Assembly: GCA_902785945.1 (NCBI GenBank)
Contig: CADAAR010000001.1
Location: forward strand, 1-64,000
Reading direction: 5' to 3'
Origin: an uncultured Prevotellaceae bacterium
GTDB taxonomy: Bacteria; Bacteroidota; Bacteroidia; Bacteroidales; Bacteroidaceae
DNA length: 64,000 nucleotides
The notes beneath the pieces were generated by a model. It saw only the letters and a list, made by a program, of their open reading frames with translations. It searched no databases and had not been told where the DNA came from. The number at the start of each line of letters is the position of its first letter. Positions within the stretch are counted from its first letter, which is position 1. Below, piece by piece: positions 1 to 7,719 of this stretch. The position numbers and the translations under genes were made by a program.

Positions 1-93
1 GGGGTAGATAGCAGCTACCTCCGAGAACATATAGCTCACGTGAGCCGCAGCCTCGTTACCATCACAGGTGATAAATTTCTTTTCTTTAGCCAT
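1..93 (-). CDS. nifJ: Pyruvate:ferredoxin (flavodoxin) oxidoreductase, N-terminal fragment
   Basis: Only the first 31 codons are inside the window; the gene runs off the left edge. The start MAKEKKFITCDGNEAAAH, followed by a segment ending in AAIYP, is typical of the N-terminal TPP-binding part of single-chain pyruvate:ferredoxin oxidoreductases, which turn pyruvate and CoA into acetyl-CoA, CO2 and reduced ferredoxin in anaerobes. The start is the ATG at 93. Only about 48 bases separate it from the ATPase gene upstream, and no clear TAnnTTTG element was found there. The identification rests on a short but well conserved stretch. Confidence 0.8.
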   Translation of the reverse strand, partial: MAKEKKFITCDGNEAAAHVSYMFSEVAAIYP

Positions 94-141
94 TTGTTTT
101 GATAAATATAAAATAAATAAACCTTATTAATATATTACTAA

Positions 142-1332
142 CTAGTATAGGAAGCCTAGCAACCAGAGAGGAATCTGATTGCCTCGTCCTATTTCTGTGT
201 TGTAGCGTGCGTAAATCACGTCATCCTGTATCTTCATGCGCTGCATCTGATGGGCATCGATGATGCGGAACTTCAGTTTGCCGTCGACCAGATAGTTGCA
301 GTCGCGACCGCCCGTGTTCACCTTGTGGTCCTTCCACATCGAGTTGACGAAGAAGGTCTCCATCGCCTCCTGCTTCTCTACCTGGATGGGGTAGATGGCA
401 TAGAGCAGGTTAGAGTTGTGGAGCATGACCTTGGCGGGCTTCTTGGGGAAGTCTTCGCCGATGGGGTAGATGAGGTTCAGCAATCGGGCATCGGTGAGAT
501 ACTTGATATAGTTCATCACGGTGGCGCGCGAGGTCTCGATGTCGTTGGCGAGCTTACTTACGTTGGGCGCCTTCTTCGAGCCTTCCTCGGCTATCTGGTA
601 GAAGAGTTTCTTGATCTTCGTGAGATACTTCAGTTCAATCTGCTTGATAAGCAGGATGTCCACCTCGGTCATCATGTTCATGGTCTTCAGCAGGTTCTCG
701 CTGTAGTTGCGATGCTCCTGGAAGAAGGGATAGAAGCCGTGATGGATATAGTCCTGGAAATAGCGGTTGGGTGAGGCATTAGGCAGAATCTGCTTGATAA
801 TGCGCTCGTGGTCGCTGAGGATCTCGTCGAGGGTGTAGGGGCGGAAATGGTTGCCCGTCAACAGGTTGATGAACTCGCGGAAGGAGAATCCTCTCAGGTT
901 GTACGACTGCACGATGCCGTTGAGCTCAGGATTCTCATCCTTCAGTCGCATCACGCTCGAACCCGTGAAAATAATCTTGAGGTTGGGGTAGAGGTCGTAA
1001 CACTTGCGCAGCTCTGAGCTCCAGTCAGGCTGTTTGAACACCTGATCGATGAGCAGTGTGCGACCGCCATGATGATAGAACTCTCCGGCAAATTCGGCAA
1101 TACCGTGTCCCTGGAAGTAGAAGTTGTTCATGTTGATATACAGACACTGGCGGTCGTTGATATCAAACTTCTCCTTGGCGTATTGCAGCAGGAAGGTGGT
1201 TTTTCCGATACCTCTGGTGCCTTTGATGCCAATCAGTCGGTCGCTCCAGTTTATCTCGTCCATGAGGGTACGACGAACTGGTGCATTGACATGCTCCACA
1301 AGGTATCTATGTGTCCTGAAAAACGCCTCCAT
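142..1332 (-). CDS. AAA-family ATPase with winged-helix region (AAA_14/DUF4143-like)
   Basis: A 396-residue cytoplasmic ATPase. A Walker A motif GTRGIGKTT lies near residue 38, an arginine-rich sensor region follows FTGSS near residue 124, and a winged-helix-like segment SKLANDIETSRATVMNYIKYL is near residue 260. The C-terminus ends IPLWLLGFLY, as in many Bacteroidales ATPases of this type. Walker B reads LLIDQV instead of the usual LxxDE, so the catalytic glutamate is a glutamine. The C-terminal part (NYLVDGKLKFRII) also lacks the acidic and EVGGK-like residues that I recall from related proteins. The biological role of the family is poorly known. It has its own promoter and is separate from the upstream signalling operon. 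Confidence 0.75.
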   Translation of the reverse strand: MEAFFRTHRYLVEHVNAPVRRTLMDEINWSDRLIGIKGTRGIGKTTFLLQYAKEKFDINDRQCLYINMNNFYFQGHGIAEFAGEFYHHGGRTLLIDQVFKQPDWSSELRKCYDLYPNLKIIFTGSSVMRLKDENPELNGIVQSYNLRGFSFREFINLLTGNHFRPYTLDEILSDHERIIKQILPNASPNRYFQDYIHHGFYPFFQEHRNYSENLLKTMNMMTEVDILLIKQIELKYLTKIKKLFYQIAEEGSKKAPNVSKLANDIETSRATVMNYIKYLTDARLLNLIYPIGEDFPKKPAKVMLHNSNLLYAIYPIQVEKQEAMETFFVNSMWKDHKVNTGGRDCNYLVDGKLKFRIIDAHQMQRMKIQDDVIYARYNTEIGRGNQIPLWLLGFLY

Positions 1333-1369
1333 TATGCCATTGATTTGTTCTACACTTTATAAAGTGCGG

Positions 1370-1400
1370 CAAAATTACTACTTTTTCTTCAAATTGCAAA
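1370..1400 (-). promoter_or_regulatory. Bacteroidota-type promoter of the AAA ATPase gene
   Basis: On the minus strand TTTG (1400-1397) is followed after 19 bases by TAATTTTG (1377-1370), matching the TTTG/TAnnTTTG consensus. The ATPase start codon is about 38 bases downstream. Confidence 0.6.
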
Positions 1401-1479
1401 GTCTAAATTGCAATTTCTGTATTAAATAATGTTATTTTTGCGCTTAATCAAGGATTTGGGGCAAAATTCGGCCTTCTGG

Positions 1480-3969
1480 TCAGAACTTATAGGCCACATC
1501 GAACATAAACCAGCGCCCTTTCTGGGGGATGAGTTTGGTGTTCATACCGCTGCGGTTGTATTGCGTGTTGAAGAGGTTACGCACATTTACTCCGAGGGTC
1601 AGGTTGCCCCACTTGTACTCAGCACCGAGGTTCATGATGGCGCGGGCCTTCATGTCTTCCTGATGGATGAGTGTTCCTTTCACCCTCTCCAACTCTTCCG
1701 TCCATTCCATCGCTGAATCGTAATACTCATTCTCCAACGCTTCCTCGATGTAGGAAGCGATATTGGTGTATAGAATCATCTGCGTGAGGTCAAGGTTATA
1801 TGAGGTCTGCTTACTCTCGAACAACACATTTGAGAACAGCTTCAGTCGGGGAGTTGCCTGCCAGGCCAGGACTACATTCGACGTGATGGCCGGCGTGTTG
1901 TTGTTGGTATCAATGTTCTTGATAAAGAGGTTCGAATCGAAGGTGCGTATCCAGGTGCAGTTGAATTCTACGCTGTACTTCGGACTGCGGTAGCTGGTCA
2001 TCACTTCCACACCTGCGGTCTTGTTGACCGCCTCGTTCAAATGCTCGATAATATGCGTCATAATCAGGTCCTCGGCCTTATTGTAGAAGCCGTTGACCTC
2101 GAAGGACAATCCCTTTGCCCATTCCAATCCTGCAAAGGTAATCTGGAAGGAATGCACGAACTCCGGGTTTAGGGTGGCATAGTTATCGAGACTAGTGTTC
2201 TTTGTCAGTAATGGCAGCAGCTCGTCGGTCTTACGATACAAATAAGGTGCATCGACAAACGACTTCGAGTAGCTGAGCTTGAGGTTCCATTTGGGCTTCA
2301 TGAGGATGAGTGCCACACGGGGTGAGAACTCATTCAGCGTACGATTGTCGACACGCTTCTTATGGTCGTATCGCAGTCCGGCATTAAAGATTAACGAACG
2401 CCACTGGTGCTTCAGTTGCAAGAAGGCGTTATAACTGTTCTCATGACCTTTACCATGTTCTGGAATCATCGGATTTTCCGGGGCTACATTTTCGTAATTA
2501 TAGCCGAGTGCATAGCGCACGTCGTCGAGCTTGAAATGAGAAAACTCCGTACCGAAGCTCAGGTTGCCTTTATGCGCTTTGCTGTTCACATAGCTGTAGT
2601 CGCCTTTCAACTGTACACTGTAGTTCTGCTCCTGACCGTTGATGTATCTGAAGAGTCCGGGGTAATTGAAAATGTTATCAAGGGCATCAACATCAATCCC
2701 TAACAATGTGCCTAATGCCGGAAACTCTGTGTCGAGTAGCACCTGGTAGTGTGTCAGGTCGGAGTTGTCGTAGGCGATGTTGCCCTTGAGATAGAGTTGC
2801 TTTATCTGTCGGCTGTAGCTCAGGTCTACATGGTGCGACGTTGTCGCAAAGCTGGGTGAATAGCCGTTCATCGATTTATACCTGTCCCAGTCGTAGGTCT
2901 TGGCCAGCGTACTCATGGTGAAAGGCGCTACGATCTGTGAGAATCGGGCGTCATAGAGGAACTGCAGGTCTTTCCATTTCAGCTGCAGACCGAAATCGTG
3001 CGAGGGCTTGTTGCCGATACGGCCTATCTTGAAGTGGTCGTAGGGCATGTCATAGATGTCTTCGTCGAATCGCTCTTCCGGCACTTTCATCTCCTCACCG
3101 TTGTTCTTGTAGAGGCTGCCCCAAACCAACAGGTCGAGGTCGAAATAGCGTTTGCCGAGAATAATGTCGCCGCGCATCTGTCCGTAGTTGCCCACGCCTG
3201 CCTTTACTTTCACACCGTCGATGTCAGCACCTTGTTTGGTGATGAGGTTCACCACAGCTGTGAGGGCCACACCGCCATAAAGCGATGAGGCTGGACCGCG
3301 CAGCACCTCTATCTGTTTGATCTTCTCCAGACTGACACTGAAGTCGGGTGCGGCAATGTTGGTGCAGTAGCTGTTCAGGCGGTGGCCGTTGAGCATGATG
3401 AGTATCTTCTCCTGCCCGTTGCTGTAGATGCCGCGCATGGCGATGTTGATGTCGTCGTTACTGTCAATGATGTTCATACCGGGCACATAGGTCGCCAGCA
3501 CTTCCTGCAGGTTTTGTGCGCCGCAGTTACGGATCATATCCTCGGTGATGAGGGTGATGGGCACAGGCACCTCGGCCAACGACTCTGCCTGACTGGAGGC
3601 TGTGGTAACTTTTGCCGTGAGACCCGAACGGAGGTTCTCCACCATATCGATAAACCGCTGTGGGTCTTGTGGCGAGGCAGAGTAGTAGGGGTCGGCATTC
3701 AGCAGATAACGGGTGGCTTGTTCTGCCTTCTCGGTGTCATCGAGTCCGAGCCAGCAGAGGGCCATCAGTCGGTAGGCACTCTCCCGCAGGTTGCCGCTGA
3801 AATTCTGTACGTTGCCTTGCAGTAGCAATAGCGCCTGTTCGATGCGGCCGATGTCGTATTCGCTTTCCGCCTGGGCATAGATTTGTCGGGCGGTGTAATC
3901 CTGTGCTGAGACAGAGAGCGTCGTCAACAGGCATGCTATTATTATAATAAGGTGTCTTCTTGTGCTCAT
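1480..3969 (-). CDS. TonB-dependent outer membrane receptor with TPR-like N-terminal domain
   Basis: An 829-residue outer membrane protein. A signal peptide ends at VSA-QD near residue 22. Residues 25-115 form a helical TPR-like segment with repeated pairs (YAQAESEYDIGRIEQALLLL, then LMALCWLGLDDTEKAEQA), where most Bacteroidota receptors carry a CarboxypepD_reg domain. The plug follows at about 130-245 (VPVPITLITEDMI, VLRGPASSLYGG), then the beta-barrel to a terminal phenylalanine. Its start overlaps the stop of the histidine kinase gene by four bases (ATGA), so it is the last gene of the five-gene signalling operon. This suggests the receptor reports to, or is controlled with, that relay rather than serving a glycan locus; no SusD partner is present. 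The ligand is unknown. Confidence 0.85.
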   Translation of the reverse strand: MSTRRHLIIIIACLLTTLSVSAQDYTARQIYAQAESEYDIGRIEQALLLLQGNVQNFSGNLRESAYRLMALCWLGLDDTEKAEQATRYLLNADPYYSASPQDPQRFIDMVENLRSGLTAKVTTASSQAESLAEVPVPITLITEDMIRNCGAQNLQEVLATYVPGMNIIDSNDDINIAMRGIYSNGQEKILIMLNGHRLNSYCTNIAAPDFSVSLEKIKQIEVLRGPASSLYGGVALTAVVNLITKQGADIDGVKVKAGVGNYGQMRGDIILGKRYFDLDLLVWGSLYKNNGEEMKVPEERFDEDIYDMPYDHFKIGRIGNKPSHDFGLQLKWKDLQFLYDARFSQIVAPFTMSTLAKTYDWDRYKSMNGYSPSFATTSHHVDLSYSRQIKQLYLKGNIAYDNSDLTHYQVLLDTEFPALGTLLGIDVDALDNIFNYPGLFRYINGQEQNYSVQLKGDYSYVNSKAHKGNLSFGTEFSHFKLDDVRYALGYNYENVAPENPMIPEHGKGHENSYNAFLQLKHQWRSLIFNAGLRYDHKKRVDNRTLNEFSPRVALILMKPKWNLKLSYSKSFVDAPYLYRKTDELLPLLTKNTSLDNYATLNPEFVHSFQITFAGLEWAKGLSFEVNGFYNKAEDLIMTHIIEHLNEAVNKTAGVEVMTSYRSPKYSVEFNCTWIRTFDSNLFIKNIDTNNNTPAITSNVVLAWQATPRLKLFSNVLFESKQTSYNLDLTQMILYTNIASYIEEALENEYYDSAMEWTEELERVKGTLIHQEDMKARAIMNLGAEYKWGNLTLGVNVRNLFNTQYNRSGMNTKLIPQKGRWFMFDVAYKF

Positions 3970-4784
3970 TTTCTGATGGGTATAGTGAACGTAAAGGTAG
4001 TGCCTTCGCCTTGAACCGATGTGAACGACAGGTGTCCGCTATGTTTGTTCTCGATGATGTCGCGGGTGATGCCCATACCGAGTCCTGTGCCTTGTCCGGC
4101 GGGCTTGGTGGTGAAGAAGTTCTCGTAAACGCGCTGCTGCACCTCTTCGCTCATGCCTTCACCGTTGTCGGCAATGCTCACCCGTATGTTTCCCTCCGCC
4201 GATATCACCTTCACCGACACCTCCGGCATATAACCTTCGCCCATCGTTTCTTGTTTCTTCCACACGGCATAGAAGGCGTTGTTGGTAATGTTGATCACCG
4301 CACGGCTCAGGTCCTGTGGAATGGCCATCGTCATGGGCAGCCCTTCCTCATAGCTCTCGTGTATGCTCACGTTGAAGCCTTTATGGTTGGCACGCATGCC
4401 GTGATACGACAGCCATACGTATTCCTTCACGAGTTTCGACACATCGGTGGGCAGGAATTCGCCTTCCTTGCCTCTCGACACGAGCAGAATACCCTGTATG
4501 ATGCTGATGGCGCGTTCGCCGTGCTCCACAATCTTCATCATGTTCTCCTTCAGGTCGGCCACAATGTCGTTGAGGTCTTCGCGGTCGGCTTCGGGCAGTT
4601 TATCCTCGTTGTCTGCCACAATCTCCTCCAGATCCTTGAGCAGCTTGTCCGACATCTTACTGAAGTTGATGACGAAGTTCAGGGGGTTCTGTATCTCGTG
4701 GGCGATGCCAGCACTCAGGACGCCTAGTGAGGCGAGCTTTTCCTGTTTATGGAGTTGTTCTTTCAACTGTTCAATCTGGTCCAT
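3966..4784 (-). CDS. Soluble sensor histidine kinase
   Basis: A 272-residue kinase without membrane segments. A short coiled coil (MDQIEQLKEQLHKQEKL) leads into an intact H-box, LSAGIAHEIQNPLNFV, with the phospho-accepting His at residue 29. The N-box (INITNNAFYAV), G1 (IADNGEGM) and G2 (GTGLGMGI) are all present. The ATG at 4784 is chosen because it lies four bases after the upstream stop and gives the usual N-terminus; an open frame to 4886 only runs into the upstream gene. Its dimerisation domain closely resembles the last part of the upstream propeller sensor, which lacks the histidine, so the two probably arose by duplication and may act as a pair. The stop overlaps the TonB receptor start. 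Confidence 0.85.
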   Translation of the reverse strand: MDQIEQLKEQLHKQEKLASLGVLSAGIAHEIQNPLNFVINFSKMSDKLLKDLEEIVADNEDKLPEADREDLNDIVADLKENMMKIVEHGERAISIIQGILLVSRGKEGEFLPTDVSKLVKEYVWLSYHGMRANHKGFNVSIHESYEEGLPMTMAIPQDLSRAVINITNNAFYAVWKKQETMGEGYMPEVSVKVISAEGNIRVSIADNGEGMSEEVQQRVYENFFTTKPAGQGTGLGMGITRDIIENKHSGHLSFTSVQGEGTTFTFTIPIRK

Positions 4785-4788
4785 AGTG

Positions 4789-7704
4789 CTATGATTTTTT
4801 ATAGGGTAGTGTAATGGTGAATTCTGTATAGTCGTTCTTGACCGACTGCACGCTGATGTCTCCGCCGTGATTCTGTACGATCTCACGACTGAGATAGAGT
4901 CCTACACCCGCAGCCTCACCGGTAGTCTTGGTGGTGAAGAAGGGGTCGAAGATCTTGTCGGTGATGGTGTCTTCGATACCGATACCATTGTCGCGTACGA
5001 TGATCTTCACCGTGTTGCCGTCGGCTTTCGCCTGTAGCGTAATCTCGGGTTGATACTGGGTGTTGTTCGCTTTCTTCACAACGGCATAGACGGCATTTGC
5101 CAGCAGACTCATGATGGTCTTGCTCAGCTGCTCGGGATTACCGTTTATCTGCAGATGCGCTTCTGGCAGGTCGAACACCGTCTGTATGTGATGCTCGTCC
5201 AACTCTTTCTTGTAGTAGGCCTGCAGCATCTCTTCATCCTGACGTATCACAGCAGTGAGGTCCATCTCTACGATGCCGCCGCTACGGTCTTTCAGCATCT
5301 CTTCCATCGCCTTCAGGGTGCGGGTGGTGTTCTGTCCGTGTTCGCCTACCTTCTGCAGGTTACCACTGAGCATGTCGAGCACGTCCATCGTGTCTTCGTA
5401 GTTGTCTTCGTTCATCCGCTCCTTCTCGTCTTCCACGTTGGCTTTGATGTCTTTCACCAGACCTTCTGAGAGCTTGGCAAAGTTGTTGATGTAGTTCAGC
5501 GGGTTCAGGATGCGGTCGATAAGTCCCTGTGTCAGCTTACCGGCAGTGGCCATCTTCTCCAGTCTTACCACCTCTGCCGTACGGTCCTTGATGACTTTCT
5601 CCAGATGTATCTTATCCTTCTCCAGCTTGCGCAGACGGAGCCGGAAGAGGCCGTAGGCAGCGGCAAGCATCAGCAGCATATAGAACAGGTTCATGTACCA
5701 CCGTTTGTAGAAGGGCGGGGTAATCATGAATCGTATGCTGACAATGTCCGACTGTCGGTTCATGGCGTCCATCGCCTGCACGCTGAAGGTGTGGGCACCC
5801 TCGGCGATGTTGGTGAAACTGATGCGGGTCTGCGTCGACCAAGGGCTCCATTTGTCGTCGTCCATCTTGTATCTGTACAGGTTCTTTCCCACGATGGGGC
5901 TATAGGAGAGTGAGTAGGTGAAGTCGAGGTTGTCATCTTGGTAACCAAGGGTAGGCAGCACCTCGGGCATCGTGCCAAAGCCGCCCCAGAGCACGCTGTC
6001 GCCATTTAAGACAATCGAGCGTATCTGTAGCTTGGGCTTTATGTCCATCATGGGCTCCTTCATGCTGGTGTCGATCACGGTCAGCTGGTTGTCGCTGCCA
6101 ATCCAAATGTGGTCGTCCTGCACTAATAAGGTGCGGATGGTGGTCTCGTTCAGGGGGAAGAGTATATGGTCCATATCGCCCAATCGCTTGCCGTCCTTCC
6201 AGCGGTAGAGGCGCTTTCCCTCATTGTTGGTCATCCAGGTCACACCTTTATCGTCGATGAAGGAGTTGAGCGGGTAGGGGAAGGGCTTCGTGTCTTCGGC
6301 GCTGACCACCGTCACCTGTCCTGCAACGGGCACGATGGTCGACATGGTTTCTGCCTTCTTGCCAGTCTTATAGAGGTTAAAATTTGGTTCGCCGGGCTTC
6401 TTAAACCAAACGGTGCCGTACAGGCTCTGTGCCCAGATCACGCCATCCTTGTCTTTCAGCAGCTTCCTGACATTCTCCAGGTTGCATACTTTCTTGTGGT
6501 TCTGCCCGTTGGCGCTGAGCTGGTAGATGCCGTTGAGCTCGCCACTGTAGATCATCTCACCGTCGGTCTCTACAGCCAGCGAGGTAACGGTTGTCAGATG
6601 GGCCACTCGTCCGTCGGGGGCTATCCTGTAGATACCGTCGGCAGTAGCTGCCAACAGGTCGTTGCCGTATTTCTTCAGATTCCAGCAGGCGTGTTTGATG
6701 CCGGTTACCCTGACAAAGCGGATGCCTTCCTGCCGGAACAAACCGTCGTCGGTGCCAGCATAGATCTTTCCGTTGAGGGCTTCTAACGACAGCACGCTGC
6801 CGATAAGTCCTTCGTTGGCGGTGAAGCGCGAATAGGAAGAGGGCACCTGTACGGCAAACAGTCCTCTGCCGGTCGCTACCCATAATTGTCCTCTGCCGTC
6901 ATAAGCGCCGTAGGCAAGGTCGTTTGAACAGAGGCCGTTGGCATCGGTCATCGGATAGCTCGTGTTGGTATTGTTGTTGCTGATGATCAATCCGGAGTTT
7001 TTCCTCAGATAGGCGGTGAAGTTGTCGCCCAACGGTTCTGTCAGCACGGTGTCGGTCATCGCCACTTCCTTCGCGCCGCTCTCCAGCGCTTCAACGTTCA
7101 CCACATCGAGCATGCCCATCTTCAGCGACTTCTCGTCAACCTTCTTAAACACGCTCACCTTGTCGTTCTTCACCTCGTAGATATAGCCGTTGCTCACCAC
7201 AAAGAGCAGCTTGCCGTTTTCCTCGAATATCTCTCTCACCTCGCCGCGGAACAGGTCTTCACTGCCTATTCTCTGCAGGTAGATCTCGCCGTTGGCCTTT
7301 CGCTTAATCTTTCCGAAGTAATTATAGCCGCCCACCCATATCTGGTTGTCGCTGGCTCTGACGCACACGATGATGCGCGTTGTGCCTGGCGTGCGGATAA
7401 TGCGCCATTCAGCATGGTCGTAATACATCAGACCCTCGAAGTTGGCCACATAGATCGTGCCGTTCTCGTCGGTCTCAATGTCGAAGTTCATGTTGTTGGC
7501 ATGATAGTCCTCCGCCGTGTAGTTACGGAAGAAAGGAATGCCTTGAGCATGTATAAGTGAAGAGTGAAGAGTGAAGAATGAAAAATTTGCTACCGCACAG
7601 AGTTGCAGCAATACAATCAGTGCGAAAGACTTGGACACTTTTATGCTTATATTCTTATGTATCATAATCTTTGTCATAGCGGTAGCAAATTCTTCACTCT
7701 TCAT
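4789..7704 (-). CDS. Two-component-regulator-propeller sensor with degenerate histidine kinase core
   Basis: A 971-residue inner membrane sensor. A signal peptide is followed by a periplasmic double-propeller region (repeats such as GQLWVATGRGLFAV, NGKIYAGTDDGLF), a Y_Y_Y-like beta-sandwich near 560-655, a membrane segment near 665-685 and a kinase core. The H-box reads TQGLIDRILNPLNYI; the expected His-Glu is Asp730-Arg731, so the phospho-acceptor is absent. The ATP-binding part looks intact (N-box LLANAVYAV, G1 RDNGIGI, G2 GVGLYLS). The 7704 start overlaps the WD40 gene stop by four bases; the ATG at 7665 would also give a good signal peptide. The N-terminal coding region lies inside an inverted pair of heptamer arrays, and the arrays encode part of the signal peptide (FFTLHSSLIHAQ). 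Confidence 0.85.
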   Translation of the reverse strand: MKSEEFATAMTKIMIHKNISIKVSKSFALIVLLQLCAVANFSFFTLHSSLIHAQGIPFFRNYTAEDYHANNMNFDIETDENGTIYVANFEGLMYYDHAEWRIIRTPGTTRIIVCVRASDNQIWVGGYNYFGKIKRKANGEIYLQRIGSEDLFRGEVREIFEENGKLLFVVSNGYIYEVKNDKVSVFKKVDEKSLKMGMLDVVNVEALESGAKEVAMTDTVLTEPLGDNFTAYLRKNSGLIISNNNTNTSYPMTDANGLCSNDLAYGAYDGRGQLWVATGRGLFAVQVPSSYSRFTANEGLIGSVLSLEALNGKIYAGTDDGLFRQEGIRFVRVTGIKHACWNLKKYGNDLLAATADGIYRIAPDGRVAHLTTVTSLAVETDGEMIYSGELNGIYQLSANGQNHKKVCNLENVRKLLKDKDGVIWAQSLYGTVWFKKPGEPNFNLYKTGKKAETMSTIVPVAGQVTVVSAEDTKPFPYPLNSFIDDKGVTWMTNNEGKRLYRWKDGKRLGDMDHILFPLNETTIRTLLVQDDHIWIGSDNQLTVIDTSMKEPMMDIKPKLQIRSIVLNGDSVLWGGFGTMPEVLPTLGYQDDNLDFTYSLSYSPIVGKNLYRYKMDDDKWSPWSTQTRISFTNIAEGAHTFSVQAMDAMNRQSDIVSIRFMITPPFYKRWYMNLFYMLLMLAAAYGLFRLRLRKLEKDKIHLEKVIKDRTAEVVRLEKMATAGKLTQGLIDRILNPLNYINNFAKLSEGLVKDIKANVEDEKERMNEDNYEDTMDVLDMLSGNLQKVGEHGQNTTRTLKAMEEMLKDRSGGIVEMDLTAVIRQDEEMLQAYYKKELDEHHIQTVFDLPEAHLQINGNPEQLSKTIMSLLANAVYAVVKKANNTQYQPEITLQAKADGNTVKIIVRDNGIGIEDTITDKIFDPFFTTKTTGEAAGVGLYLSREIVQNHGGDISVQSVKNDYTEFTITLPYKKS

Positions 7705-7719
7705 TCTTCACTTTTCACT
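7556..7719. repeat. Inverted pair of AGTGAAG heptamer arrays
   Basis: Left arm 7556-7596 and right arm 7679-7719 are inverted copies: four AGTGAAG-like heptamers followed by AATTTGCTACCGC. The 82 bases between them encode most of the sensor signal peptide. The right arm supplies the last codons and stop of the WD40 gene and the ATG of the sensor gene. Confidence 0.8.

Noticed and set aside
1433..1440. TATTTTTG on the plus strand
   Set aside because: It matches the -7 element but points into the 3' end of the opposite-strand TonB receptor gene, with no -33 TTTG and no gene to serve.
3737..3934. 65-codon minus-strand frame inside the TonB receptor start
   Set aside because: Alternative frame of a clear gene, Arg/Pro-rich, no start context.
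7556..7719. Insertion sequence disrupting the sensor gene
   Set aside because: No transposase frame and the reading frame continues through; the repeat only supplies codons.
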